Below are positions 41,856 through 53,093 of a stretch of DNA of 64,000 bases, piece by piece. The position numbers and the translations under genes are program-made. The stretch covers positions 11,291,796 to 11,355,795 of the forward strand of contig OZ021730.1 in assembly GCA_963978545.1 (NCBI GenBank). Direction: 5' to 3'. Below the pieces are notes generated by a model. The model was given only the letters and a program-made list of their open reading frames with translations. It made no database searches and was not told the origin of the DNA. This stretch comes from Linyphia triangularis. Its lineage: Eukaryota; Arthropoda; Arachnida; Araneae; Linyphiidae. Each line of letters starts with the position of its first letter. Positions within the stretch are counted from its first letter, which is position 1.

Positions 41856-42505
41856 CTAAAGATACTCCCCCTCAGGGGGTTTACTTTCTTTAAGTAAACA
41901 CGGGCGTCACAACCCCGAGGTGCCCCAGTGATCTAACCCTTCGTCTGTTTGTACTTTCTCATTTTGGGTTTTATATTTATCGTTTGCTTTCTCTTTCTTC
42001 CCTCATTGTGATTACCTCATCTGAGGTGAGGGCTCCCCTTGAGAAGCTTTGTGCCGCTCTGTTGCAATCAGCTTCTCTCGGGCATTTAATCACCCACGTG
42101 TTTGCCGTGCATGGAGACCCGTGTCTCTGGAAAGGGGGATCCTGGTAGTTGAGGGGCTACATACTGTCCCAATACACTACTTTGGCCCTTGCTTCAGATA
42201 AACGGGAGGTGCACATTGGTCCCGTGTGCATCATTCGGCTGGTCGTCCGACTTCGTCGGCGGCTAGGGATCAAGCGTCCGGCTCGTCTGCTGGGAATCTC
42301 GTTAAGGGTGGAGACTTCTACAGGGACAAGTCGTTTGCGTATAGGTACTGGACAACCCGGTAGTGTTATGGCGTGCGCAATAGTTTAGTTGTTGTTTTCA
42401 TTTTTTTTTCATTATTTTTGTTGCTTGCCGGTATACACTATCCCCGATATCGAGGACTCCATGGTGGGTGGGACTCTAGTGCCCGAATTATTATATTTTT
42501 CATTT

Positions 42506-43576
42506 ATGGCTAGCATTTCTTTTTCCTCTCCCCCTTGTGGGGAGCAACAAAGTCAAGTTCCGAATCGCCTTACTGCAAAATTCTTTGTTATAAAACGAAA
42601 GGAGGGCTCATTTGAAAGAGTTTCTCCTTTTTTGATTGAAAAAGCAGTAAAAGCTTATATTGGAGAGGTAATCTCTGTAAAGAAACTAAGATCTGGTGAC
42701 CTATTAGTTGAAGTCAAGGATAATACTCAAGCTAACAATATTCTGAAATTGGACATATTTGGAACATTTCCAGTGACTGTATCTACACATGGTTCACTAA
42801 ATAAATCTCGTGGTGTAATTTCTGAGCCTGACCTTTTTCACACAACTGAGGATGAGATTCTGGATCATCTTCGTGATCAACAAGTTTCAGCAGTGCACCG
42901 TATTACTATACGCAAAGATGGGCATATCTTGCCAACAAAACATGTTATACTTACCTTTGATTTGCCCACTCTGCCAACACGTGTGAAGGCCGGTTACCTT
43001 AACTGTCGCATTCGACCGTACATACCCAACCCACTTCGCTGCTTTAAGTGCCAGAGATTTGGACATTCCCAAACGGCCTGCCGCGGGGATATTGAAATCT
43101 GTGCACGCTGTGCAGGAAGTGGTCATGGTAGTAGTACATGCACCCTACCTGAAAAGTGCGTCAATTGTAAAGGAGTACATCCATCTTTCTCCCGAAAATG
43201 TCCCAAGTGGATAGAGGAGAAAGAAATACAAACCGTTCGTGCCAACCAAAATTTGACGTACTTTGAGGCCAGAAGACAGGTAGAAGCCCGGACTCCCCGT
43301 GTTGGTGTTGCATATGCTGACGCTTGTGAAAGGTCAGTATCTCAGAAAAGTACCCAGACAGAGAGTATTTCCTTGTCACTTGTCAATCTACCGCACCGAC
43401 CTTCTTCTTCAGAGATTATCAAAAAACCATCACTTGCAAAGAAATCTCTGGCAAAGTCAAAAGCTTTGCAAGCCATTAAATTAAAATCAGCAAAGGGTGT
43501 TTCTTTTAGAGAGAAATCTAATAACCCTTTCAACATCCTTAGCTCTCATAGAGATACAGATGAGGTAAGATTATAA
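42506..43576 (+). CDS. LINE ORF1 protein
   Basis: About 356 residues if the ATG at 42506 (MASISFSSPP) is used; the frame is open upstream to 42389 but that part lies in the 5' UTR. A central RNA-binding-like domain is followed by three CCHC knuckles: CFKCQRFGHSQTAC, CARCAGSGHGSSTC and CVNCKGVHPSFSRKC. The C-terminus is Lys/Ser-rich. ORF1 proteins bind element RNA and accompany it to the nucleus. ORF2 begins 66 bases after the stop. Confidence 0.88.
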   Translation: MASISFSSPPCGEQQSQVPNRLTAKFFVIKRKEGSFERVSPFLIEKAVKAYIGEVISVKKLRSGDLLVEVKDNTQANNILKLDIFGTFPVTVSTHGSLNKSRGVISEPDLFHTTEDEILDHLRDQQVSAVHRITIRKDGHILPTKHVILTFDLPTLPTRVKAGYLNCRIRPYIPNPLRCFKCQRFGHSQTACRGDIEICARCAGSGHGSSTCTLPEKCVNCKGVHPSFSRKCPKWIEEKEIQTVRANQNLTYFEARRQVEARTPRVGVAYADACERSVSQKSTQTESISLSLVNLPHRPSSSEIIKKPSLAKKSLAKSKALQAIKLKSAKGVSFREKSNNPFNILSSHRDTDEVRL

Positions 43577-43641
43577 CCATCTGATGATGAGCTACCTGAG
43601 GAAGACCCCGGTCCAACCTTTTATTCAACTACTAGTAATTA

Positions 43642-44760
43642 ATGGCTTCTTTTGTTTCTTGGAATTGTCGCGGTTTTAGGTCTAGGAAGGATGATGTGAA
43701 AAACATACTTTCTAATTACAATCCAGCATCTTTGGCACTTCAAGAAACTTTCTTGAAGGATCCATATACATCAAAGATCCGTGGGTATAGTTGCATTAGA
43801 AAAGATGTTACCCGTAGTAATACAGTGTCTGGAGGAGTATGTCTTTTTATTGCTCATAATTACCCCAGCACTGTACTCACACTGCGCACATCTCTACAGG
43901 CTGTGGCTGCGAGACTTCATTTCCAGTCCCTTCTCACAGTCTGTTGCCTATACCTACCACCACATGCTATCATCCGCCAAGAGGAGCTGAATGACCTTAT
44001 TGATCAGCTTCCAGCACCATTTTTACTGCTCGGTGACTTTAATGGACACAGTACTATGTGGGGTAATGACAATACGAACCCTCGTGGGAGACAGATTGAA
44101 AAGTTGCTATCTGATCACTGTCTCTGTCTCCTGAATAACAAGGAGAAAACATATTTCCATGAACCCACTAGAACATTCCATTCACTAGACTTAGCCATTT
44201 GTTCCCCTATACTTTTGCCATACTTGAATTTTGCTGTTGGGAGTGATCTACATAACAGTGATCACTTCCCTATTCTCATTTCTCATACTGGTAATGGTAG
44301 CGTGACCAACCGCCTACCTACATATAAATACCATAGGGCAAATTGGGAAAAATTTACCGAGTTGGCTATTATATCAGGAACAATGGTGGATAGTGAGGAT
44401 GTTGATACTGCTGTCCAAAATGTCACTGAAGCAATTTTAAAGGCTGCTGACTCCTCTATTCCTAAGACTTCACCTAAAACATTGCGGCACTGTAAACCAT
44501 ACTGGAATGCAGAATGTCAGTCTGCATACAAGAAACAAAAGAAGCTATGGGGTATCTTCCGCAGATACCCAACTACAGGAAACCTTATCGCCTTTAAAAA
44601 GGCAAAGGCAGTTGCTCGTAAGGTTAGACGTCAGAGTCAAAAGGATTCTTGGATAAGTTATGTCTCTTCGATTACATCTAAAACATCAAGTAAACAGTTG
44701 TGGAAGAAGGTTAGAGCAGCCAACGGTTTGTATCCGGAGTATTCTTGCCCGATACTTCAA
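43642..44760 (+). pseudogene. LINE ORF2, endonuclease part, cut by SINE
   Basis: Begins MASFVSWNCRGFRSR, an apurinic-type endonuclease start. It then has LALQETFLK, LLLGDFNGHSTMWG and SDHFPI, the catalytic Glu/Asp/His motifs of the exonuclease-endonuclease-phosphatase fold. The linker to RT is interrupted at 44760 by the SINE and the frame ends within it at 44778. Confidence 0.9.
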
Positions 44761-44954
44761 GCCGACCAAACGGTATAGTGGTTAGCGTGATGGCTTCTAG
44801 ACCGTGAGGTTGCGGGTTCGAGTCCCGTGTAGGCATGGGTGTTTGTAAATGTATGTTGGTTTGTTAAATGACGAAATGTTTCGGCGCATTATAGCCCTCG
44901 TGTTGCTGACGGCGCCAGATAATCTGAATACAACCAACCAACCCGATACTTCAA
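44748..44954 (+). mobile_element. tRNA-derived SINE inside the LINE
   Basis: The SINE body is 44761-44941, flanked by the 13-bp duplication CCCGATACTTCAA (44748-44760 and 44942-44954). It has a tRNA-like head with GGTATAGTGGTTAGCG and GGGTTCGAGTCCCG, a body matching 3506-3685 in reverse, and a CAACCAACCAA tail. SINE plus one duplication adds 194 bases, which is not a multiple of three. Confidence 0.92.
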
Positions 44955-47516
44955 ACCGGAGCTGCTGTGTTCTTTTCCCCTGAAGGTATTGCTAACCTTA
45001 TCGGTGAAACTTTTGAAAGTGTATCCAGTTCCGATTCTTATAGTCCTACATTTTTAGTGACTAAGAATCGCGCTGAACGGACTGGAATTAATTTCAAAAG
45101 CAATATTGAATATTCCTACAACTGTGACCTTAAGATGTACGAATTGAAGAGTGCTTTATCTAAAGCACATAACACCAGTCCAGGTCCAGATGGGATCAGT
45201 TACCAAATGCTTCGCCATTTAAGTCCAGATTCTCTTTTTAACATCCTTTTTCTCTTTAATCGAATCTGGAAGGAGAACATCTTTCCTACCTTGTGGCGGG
45301 AAGCTACTGTAATCCCCATTCTGAAACCTGGAAAGGATCTTAAGGATCCTCTGAACTATCGACCGATAGCCTTAACGAGCTGCCTCTGTAAGACCTTTGA
45401 ACGTATTGTAAACGCCCGACTCTCTTGCATGTTGGAAAAAGATGGATGTATTTCACCTTTCCAGAGTGGATTCCGACGAGGACGGTCCACTCTTGATAAC
45501 ATCGTGAAACTAGAAACAGATGTTCGCAATGCCTTTGTGCAGAGGAATCATCTAGTTTCAATCTTTTTCGACATTGAGAAGGCGTATGATCATACGTGGC
45601 GATATGGTATCCTGCAAACCTTATTTAATTTTGGTTTCAGGGGTAATCTACCTCTTTTTATTCAAAACTTTTTATCATCCCGGGTTTTTAGAGTTCGTAT
45701 TGGAACTTCATTTTCTAATTATTTTAATCAATCTGAGGGAGTCCCTCAAGGTTGTGTTTTAAGCGTCACCCTTTTTAACCTTCACATTAGCAACATCCTT
45801 CATGTCCTTTCACCCTTTGTTCATGGAACTTTGTATGTTGATGATTTGCAAATCTCATGCCAAGGATCAAACATGCGCTTAATTGAACGTCAATTACAAA
45901 CTGCTGTTAACAGACTTGTAGAATGGTGTGACAAAAACGGCCATAAACTGTCACCATCTAAAAGCAGTTGCATCCACTTCTGTAGGAGGAGGGGTCTTCA
46001 CCCTGACCCTGAAATCCACATACGCAACACGGCCATCCTTGTTGTCAATCAAATAAGGTATCTGGGAGTCATTTTTGACAATAAGATGAATTTTCTCCCA
46101 CATATATTGTCCTTGCGCAAGAAGTGCGATAAATCGCTTAATATCCTCAAAGTACTCTCAAATACATCTTGGGGTGCTGATCGCACTTCTTTGCTGCGTA
46201 TTTACAATTCGGTTATCTTATCCCGTATTGACTACGGATGCGTTGCGTATGGGTCTGCAGGAGTATCCCTTCTACGAAGATTGGATACTGTCCATCACAC
46301 TGCTGCCCGTATTTGTTCAGGTGCATTTCGCACTTCACCCATTGAAAGTCTGTTGACAGAGTGTAGTCTACTTCCACTTGACTTGAGACGTAAAAAATTA
46401 AGCGCCAACTACTACTGTAGAATTATGTCTGATCCTTTTCACCCTTTACGTAAGTTGAGACTTGATGCTTATCTTGGTAGGTTATATGATGCTCGTCCAT
46501 CTAACATCCGACCATTTTCTGAAAGAGCGAAATCCATCTTGTTGGATGCAGCTCTAAGTGACGTAGTTACCCAAACATTTACCACTCAATCCTTTCCACC
46601 GTGGGATATTCCATCTTTCCACTTTCTCAATCCATTTGCGATGTATTGCAAGGCAGACACTGCCCCAGAAATTATGCAACAAATCTTTTATGATCACCGC
46701 TCTCAGTTTGCTGACTATGAAGCAGTATTTACGGATGGATCCAAAGCAGGTGAACGTGTTGGCTGTGGTACTGTGTCCGACACATCCACAGTCGCTTTTA
46801 CACTTCATAAATCCTGCTCGGTTTTCACTTCTGAGATGACAGCAATTTCTTGTGCACTGCTGCATATCTCACTCTGCCACAATCGCAAATTTTGTGTGTA
46901 TACTGACAGTTTAAGCTCCTTGTCAAGTCTTGAGCAATTTAAGAACAATAGCCATCCACTTGCCTTTGATATTTTGGCAAAGTTACACACACTTGAGAGG
47001 AAAGGGTTTACTATTTTGTTCTGCTGGATACCTAGTCACATGGGAATTTCAGGAAATGAATTGGCTGATTCTGCTGCTAAAGCGGCTTCAATTCCGCTGC
47101 AGCAGCCAGTTCCCTACCAAGATATTAAGACCTCAATTCACAAGTTTATATTATCCTTACGTCAAGAAACATGGGATTTGCAGGTTAAAAACAAACTTCA
47201 TTTTATCAAAAATCATCTTCTTAAATGGCCAGTTAATCCAATGCGTCGGACAGATGTCAAACTGACTCGTCTGCGCATTGGTCACACCCGATTGACGCAT
47301 CGACATCTATTGCTGGGAGAAGATCCACCTGTTTGCGATATTTGTCGTTGCGATCTTACTGTGTCTCATATTTAAATTTCTTGTCCTAAGTTTCAATCAC
47401 ATCGTCTTAGGTTTTTTAAGAGTACTAGTTTAAGTCTTCAGGATTTGATAGGGGAAACTCCCCATCCAAATCTTTTTGCTTTTTTAAGATCAATCGGGTT
47501 TTTAAATCAAATCTAG
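44955..47516 (+). pseudogene. LINE ORF2, reverse transcriptase and RNase H part
   Basis: RT motifs include LSKAHNTSPGPDGISYQML, NYRPIALTSCLCKTFERIV, FFDIEKAYD, EGVPQGCVLSVTLF and the catalytic YVDD near 45833. RNase H follows (VFTDGSKAGERVGCG, YTDSLSSL, IPSHMGISGNELAD). A TAA at 47373-47375 cuts the frame. Beyond it the reading continues in frame to a TAG at 47514-47516, matching the end of the truncated copy at 31.6 kb, so the TAA is a point mutation. Confidence 0.9.
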
Positions 47517-47730
47517 TTTTTTAAACATTTCCATTTTTAAAAATTTTATTAACATCTTCATCATTTTAGAAATGTGTTTTTAACATTCTTAAATTATATT
47601 ATGTCACCTCTCATCATATTTATAATTCATCTTTCATCATAGTTTTTCTTTTATCCTTTGTTTTGGCGCAGCATGGCCCTTGTGTTGCCTTTGCGCCATA
47701 AAACCCAAAACAAACAAACTAAAGATACTC

Positions 47731-48720
47731 ATGACAGACATTCTAAAGCTAACTTGCTGTTATTATAAAAACTACCTAGACAGGTTCTTAGAAAAGAGAA
47801 TCAAACAATACGTGTATAAATTATACAAATTCTTGTAAACTTCAAATATAGATAGCCAACATTCTCAAAAGATATTCATGACATGCATTCTAAAGCCACA
47901 CTTGTTGATAAGACAAAAACTACCTGGACAGGTTCTTAGAAAAGAGAATCAAACAATTCATGTGATACAGATTCTTGCAAAGTTCAAACATAATTTGTCA
48001 AATTATTCAACATTCTCAGAAGATATTTATGACAGACATTCTAAAGTCACACTTGTTAATATTACAAAAAATACCTGGACTGATTCTTAGAAAAGAGAAT
48101 CGTGTATAAATATACAGATTCTTGCAAAGTTCAAACATAGATAGCCAACATTCTCAAAAGATACTCCTGACCGACATCAAAAGCCACACTTTTTGATAAT
48201 ACAAAATCTACCTGGACATGTTCTTTGAAAAGAGAAACAATTCATATATAAACAATATAGATTCTTGTAAACTTCCAACATAGATTGCCAACATTCTCAA
48301 AAGATACTCATGACAGACATTCTAAAGCCACACTTGTCGGTATTATAAAAACTACCTGGACAGGTTTTTATAAAAAACCGAGTCGAATCAAACAATTCAT
48401 GTGACCGCTGCAAACTTCAAACATACATAGCCAACAAACTCATTTTCAAAAGTTATACTTGCAAAAGCTACTTCTTGATATTACAAAAACTACTTGAACA
48501 GGTTCTTAGAAAAGAGAATCAAACAATTTATGTGATACAGATTCTTGCAAAGTTCAAACATAATTTGTCAAATTATTCAACATTCTCAGAAGATATTTAT
48601 GACAGACATTCTAAAGTCACACTTGTTAATATTACAAAAAATACCTGGACTGATTCTTAGAAAAGAGAATCGTGTATAAATATACAGATTCTTGCAAAGT
48701 TCAAACATAAATTGCCAATC
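47731..48720 (+). repeat. Tandem repeats of copy B, right part
   Basis: About seven more 130-150-bp units resuming exactly after the LINE. Two units (about 47985-48130 and 48560-48700) are nearly identical to each other and to the last unit in copy A. Confidence 0.8.
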
Positions 48721-48993
48721 TATTCAACCATATCATACCATATTACATTAACACTATCTTTATTAAATTTTCTAAATTACAACTAAAACGATAATAAAAT
48801 TTATTCTTCATATTTACATCCTTCAAAGTATGCAAATGACCACATGATACTTCATTCTGAAAAAATAATAAAAAAAAAATAAAAAATACATGAGTTCAAT
48901 CGATTCTCCCGCACTTTTTCTTTCCTTCAATACTCTTAAGGGGTTCCGGCACCTCCATAGGAGCCCATGTTAACAATTTTGGGGGCATCTCAT

Positions 48994-49477
48994 TTAATAA
49001 CAGATTCTTCTGTTGATCTGATGTTGAGCCTGATAAAAAGTCATCCATTCGCGAGGAAGGCAAGCCTCGATATCACAAGACTCGGTGCACTCGTGAAGAC
49101 TGCCAATCTCCGTTCGAAGGTAACTCCTTTCACCCGCACTCCACCCCCATTCAAATTCAGTGTACAGCCAACCATTCAAATGGAGGGCAGTGTTCACACG
49201 GCTCCCGATATTCCTCCCTCACGCGTCTTCTGATCGAGTGTTGGAGAGAAGTGGGTAAGGTCGAAAACCCTTTTCCCTCTATAAATTTATGCATGGTTGT
49301 AGTAGCCATGTGAAGAATGACTTGATAGATGTGATGGATATTGTCGGGATAGATGTCTTCTCGGCAGACTGGGCACGACTGAGAGTTTTCATGTCCCGTC
49401 TCTACCCATTTCGCTAAACAATATCCGTGAAACCAATGATCACATCTCAGATAGCGAAAATTGCATACGGTCGGCAC
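48994..49477 (-). pseudogene. Partial duplicate of the RING gene (copy B)
   Basis: A second copy of the RING gene from the first RING cysteine pair to the end, joined at 49474 inside the upstream copy. A deletion of about 20 bases at 49169-49170 (relative to copy A) shifts the frame, so it splits into 49157-49477 and 48994-49197. The RING residues (CDHWFHGYC, CPVC) are preserved. Confidence 0.75.
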
Positions 49478-50013
49478 TCGTGAAGACTGCCAATCTCCGT
49501 TCGAAGGTAACTCCTTTCACCCGCACTCCACCCCCATTCAAATTCAGTGTACAGCCAACTCAACATTTTCTCAGTCGACCATTCAAATGGAGGGCAGTGT
49601 TCACACGGCTCCCGATATTCCTCCCTCACGCGTCTTCTGATCGAGTGTTGGAGAGAAGTGGGTAAGGTCGAAAACCCTTTTCCCTCTATAAATTTATGCA
49701 TGGTTGTAGTAGCCATGTGAAGAATGACTTGATAGATGTGATGGATATCGTCGGGATAGATGTCTTCTCGGCAGACTGGGCACGACTGAGAGTTTTCATG
49801 TCCCGTCTCTACCCATTTCGCTAAACAATATCCGTGAAACCAATGATCACATCTCAGATAGCGAAAATTGCATACGGTCGGCTCGAGACAGATCTCGCAA
49901 GTCGTCTCGTGCAGCCTAAAATCCGAATAGACGCTACGTCCATGGATGTACAGGTTGGCCGCATCGAATGCAATGTCGTCGGTGGCCGAAATGCAAGTTG
50001 ATACACGCAGCAT
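49447..50013 (-). CDS. RING-H2 finger protein, copy B (altered C-terminus)
   Basis: 188 residues, nearly identical to copy A through residue 178. It then reads into the duplicated segment and ends RPYAIFAI instead of the normal CTESCDIEACLPRE tail. The RING-H2 motif is intact (CEICLEP here; copy A has REICLEP, so copy B has an extra Cys before the first pair). An upstream overlapping half-RING frame lies at 49934-50104. Confidence 0.6.
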   Translation of the reverse strand: MLRVSTCISATDDIAFDAANLYIHGRSVYSDFRLHETTCEICLEPTVCNFRYLRCDHWFHGYCLAKWVETGHENSQSCPVCREDIYPDDIHHIYQVILHMATTTMHKFIEGKGFSTLPTSLQHSIRRRVREEYREPCEHCPPFEWSTEKMLSWLYTEFEWGWSAGERSYLRTEIGSLHECRPYAIFAI

Positions 50014-50104
50014 GAACGAGCGCTTGGCAGCAAGCGAGTTGTACCATGGGCAGAGGGCTGTCGCGGATAAGGCAATAAGCGCAGGCTACAGACATGTCTA
50101 ACAT
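49934..50104 (-). CDS. Half-RING leader frame (copy B)
   Basis: Same 56-codon frame as at 37391-37561, starting at the ATG at 50104 downstream of a TATA box at 50144-50153. Again the main RING frame is +1 relative to it. Confidence 0.4.
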   Translation of the reverse strand: MLDMSVACAYCLIRDSPLPMVQLACCQALVHAACINLHFGHRRHCIRCGQPVHPWT

Positions 50105-50600
50105 CTGAAGCTGAAATGATGCGGGAGAGGGGAAGGCTCTGATCTTTTATAGGAAAAGGGGCGTAGGGAAGAGAGGGACATCACTAGATGACTGCTGATT
50201 GGTCAAGATATAACTTTGTCTGCCAACACACCCAATTTAAGAGAAACCATTGTTGAAACTTGAAATGGAGTCATTTATTGGTTGTTAAAATGAAACGTGG
50301 TGTTTTAACGTTCCAACATTACAAATTGTATAATGTTCAGCAGCTTGGAAATGTAATTTATACATCTTTAACATTCCAATGTACGAGATTGTAAATTTCA
50401 AAAACAATCTCTTAAATATCAATATTTTATCTGCAAGGCGTTCCAACTTTTAAAATTTAAACAGCTTGGAAATGTAACTTGTACGTCTTTAACTTTCCAA
50501 CCCAAGAGCTTGTAAATTTCAAAAACAATCTCTAAATATTAATATTTCATCTGTAGAATTTTAAACCAAAACCTCTTTGAGTCCTGCAGCACAACCTTTG
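50088..50600 (-). repeat. Promoter-leader cassette, copy B-1
   Basis: Equivalent to 37540-38060. TATA box at 50144-50153. The CRE is mutated (TGATGTCC on the minus strand), as in copy A-1. Confidence 0.8.
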
Positions 50601-51228
50601 ATTTGACACATTTTAAAATTGATTCATATGTCACACAAATGCTTAAATCATTTATCAACTCATACGTATGGTCCCAAATTTTGAAGTTGTTTGCTCCTTT
50701 ATGAATTTCATATGTGGAATGTGTCAAAACAACACCCATTTCTTTGGTTTTAAATTTCACTATAAACCTTCCTTCATTCGACTGATATATGTAGACAGAA
50801 CATTTGAATCCTGATGTGCAGCTGTGGCACCCTGAACACTCATTCATTTTAAATGTTTTTATTTTTGGCTCCACTTCTTTGCTAGCAACTATCATTTCAT
50901 TAACTTCAACTTCGAAATTGATACTCCCAATCGACTTTTTTGGGCTCAGATAAACGAACATGCTGTTGTTGTTCAAATCAGTGTGCAGCTTCTTTATTGT
51001 GTGGTCGTCCGACAACTTTTTTGAAGATTGCAAGTGATCATCAAAATCCATAGATTTTGAGACTCCAGTTGACTTACATTGGTGCCATGATCCTGTCCTG
51101 CATGAGTAATCAGTTTGTAAGTCATTATAATTAACATACACTTTGCTAAAGCATTCCGATTTTTTCAATTCATCAGGTGAGGCCTTCAATTCATCGAGGA
51201 TAAGGCAATAAGCGCAGGCTACAGACAT
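50539..51228 (-). CDS. Cysteine-rich protein, possible second half of a class II fusion glycoprotein (copy B, intact)
   Basis: 229 residues in one frame. The start is the ATG at 51228 (the first of the two ATGs seen in copy A is lost by an 8-base deletion). CSGCHSCTSGFKC lies near residue 135, followed by beta-rich sequence. The last residues (VVLQDSKRFWFKI) come from the neighbouring promoter cassette read in another frame, so the natural C-terminus, including any membrane anchor, is missing. Promoter with TATA at 51268-51277 and intact CRE TGACGTCA at 51300-51307. Confidence 0.5.
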   Translation of the reverse strand: MSVACAYCLILDELKASPDELKKSECFSKVYVNYNDLQTDYSCRTGSWHQCKSTGVSKSMDFDDHLQSSKKLSDDHTIKKLHTDLNNNSMFVYLSPKKSIGSINFEVEVNEMIVASKEVEPKIKTFKMNECSGCHSCTSGFKCSVYIYQSNEGRFIVKFKTKEMGVVLTHSTYEIHKGANNFKIWDHTYELINDLSICVTYESILKCVKSKVVLQDSKRFWFKILQMKY

Positions 51229-51719
51229 CTGAAGCTGAAATGATGCAGGAGAGGGGAAGGCTCTGAGCTTTTATAGGAAAATGGGCGTAGGGAAGAGGGT
51301 GACGTCACGAGATGACTGCTGATTGGTCGAGATATAGCTTTGTCTGCCAACACACCCAATTTCAGAGAAACCACTGTTGAAACTCGAAATGGAGTCATTT
51401 ATTGGTTGTTAAAATGAAACGCGGTGTTTTAACGTTCCAACATTACAAATTGTATAAATTTCAGCAGCTTGGAAATGTAATTTATACATCTTGAACATTC
51501 CAACGTACGAGATTGTAAATTTCAAAAACAATCTCTTAAATATCAATATTTTATCTGCAAGGCGTTCCAACTTTTAAAATTTAAACAGCTTGGAAATGTA
51601 ACTCGTACGTCTTTAACTTTCCAACCCAAGAGCTTGTAAATTTCAAAAACAATCTCTAAATATTAATATTTCATCTGTAGAATTTTAAACCAAAACCTCT
51701 TTGGGTCCTGCAGCACAAC
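51209..51719 (-). repeat. Promoter-leader cassette, copy B-2
   Basis: Equivalent to 38673-39183, with TATA, CRE and CCAAT boxes. It separates the two glycoprotein-like frames. Confidence 0.8.
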
Positions 51720-52518
51720 CTTCATTCTGGTTGTAACATTCTGAACCAAGTTTGCTTAAACATACAACTGATGTTGATTGGACATCGCCAATGAAACCAT
51801 GATTGCAATGGGATGGTGATTGACAGACATCCGGGTCAACATACAGCTCAGTTGCTTCTGAATAGTAGCTAAGTTCTTTAATGTTGTGTGTGTAAATTTT
51901 GCTGTGCACAGTCATCACTGTCATTTCACTTTGAGCTGAAAATGCTGGTGGAGCTAACAATCTCACAGCAAAGTCATCAAGATCAAATTCTGTAGATTCG
52001 CTTATCAATTTACAATTCTGCTTTCTATTATTCACAAGTAGACACGCCAAGTACTCAGTTTTCTCATACTGCAGTTTCCATACAGCACCTATTTTTGAGT
52101 TTTGTTTGCATTCTAAATTTAATCCACAAAAGCAGCCACCTCCTGTATTCCAGCACCAAGTAGGGTTGCATGAAACTCCTTGGCATCCTTTCCATGTCGA
52201 CACTCTGTTTCCTAAACACATCCTTCCACCACAATACCCATTGCATTCACCAACACATACCCCCTTAACTTCAGTGTTAAATTCTCTCTCACAGGTGCAA
52301 TACAGAAACTTTGTATTATATATCTGAGCAATTTGTGGTATAACCAAAGATATTGTTGGTTCATTTGTTATTTTGTCTGATTTTACTTTGAAAGAAACCC
52401 CATTGCCCTCAACCAAGTCAATTATTCCTGATTCAACTCCATCTAATTTTATTTCTCCAGAATCTGTAACTGTTTCTCTAAGCATTGTTTCTTTGTACTT
52501 CATTGCAGTGTGTTTCAT
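51685..52518 (-). CDS. Cysteine-rich glycoprotein-like protein (copy B)
   Basis: 277 residues. It differs from copy A at five residues that I can see (E/G, W/S, C/G, H/Q, S/F in A/B order), including one cysteine and one tryptophan near the fusion-loop-like segment. Every base difference I noticed changes an amino acid. It carries the same truncation by the cassette. Confidence 0.5.
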   Translation of the reverse strand: MKHTAMKYKETMLRETVTDSGEIKLDGVESGIIDLVEGNGVSFKVKSDKITNEPTISLVIPQIAQIYNTKFLYCTCEREFNTEVKGVCVGECNGYCGGRMCLGNRVSTWKGCQGVSCNPTWCWNTGGGCFCGLNLECKQNSKIGAVWKLQYEKTEYLACLLVNNRKQNCKLISESTEFDLDDFAVRLLAPPAFSAQSEMTVMTVHSKIYTHNIKELSYYSEATELYVDPDVCQSPSHCNHGFIGDVQSTSVVCLSKLGSECYNQNEGCAAGPKEVLV

Positions 52519-52900
52519 CTTGAGAATTCAGTGTTCCCCATGGCAATTGAAGATCACCATCCATATCTTCTTCTGTTGCACATTTACATATTCCAGGAAC
52601 ATTGAAACAAGTCAGAAAGCAGCTTCCGTGTTTCCCAAATTCAAACCAGATGTTATGACGTCTTCTGTAATTTAGCTTTACAGAGTCACTCAATATAGAG
52701 CTTTGTCTCTGCATTTCATGGGCAGAGCTATTACCCTCTATTTTGACAGCTGAGAGGCCATTTGACTTTTCATTGAAATGTTCATTATTTCTTCTTTCAT
52801 GAGCACTTCCTGTCCTGATCCCAGGTCGTAATCTAATGTCACTTGATTCCTCTTGTTGTTCCATCAATGACCTCTTATGTCTATGCTTGTCTCTTGACAT
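52478..52900 (-). pseudogene. Basic N-terminal protein (copy B, 5' truncated)
   Basis: The frame that is broken in copy A is open here (MSRDKHRHKRSLMEQQEE to CNEVQRNNA), but the Gly/Ser-rich start is missing because the 4.43-kb array begins at about 52910. The overlap with the downstream 277-codon frame is the same as in copy A. Confidence 0.45.
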
Positions 52901-53093
52901 GATCCTTGTTAACCGTCCGAACGTTAATTGTGATCCGAGGTTTAAAAATACAAGTTACTTTAAACAAACATTTTTTTATTCTTCAAAGTAAAGATTTCCA
53001 AGGAATAACAAACACACAAAATCATTCTTAAAAAACAATTGTATTTTATTGAATGGCCACTCAAACTCATTTCTTTTACATGTCGTCCAGTTT

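Larger units (their letters stand above)
41856..47730 (+). mobile_element. Near full-length non-LTR retrotransposon (jockey/I type) with RNase H
   Basis: Flanked by the 12-bp duplication CTAAAGATACTC (41856-41867 and 47719-47730), and the uninterrupted target is visible in copy A at about 35930. It contains a GC-richer 5' UTR, ORF1 with three zinc knuckles, and ORF2 with endonuclease, reverse transcriptase and RNase H. The 3' end is CCATAAAACCCAAAACAAACAAA, without a long poly(A). A SINE splits ORF2 and a stop truncates its end, so it is now inactive. Presence of RNase H fits the I-type side of the superfamily more than classic Jockey. Confidence 0.92.
40691..52934. repeat. Large segmental duplication, copy B (contains LINE)
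   Basis: Repeats the order of copy A. It is longer because a LINE of 5.85 kb is inserted at 41868-47718 and the RING region carries an internal duplication. It ends at about 52910, where the basic gene is cut and the first 4.43-kb unit begins. Confidence 0.85.
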
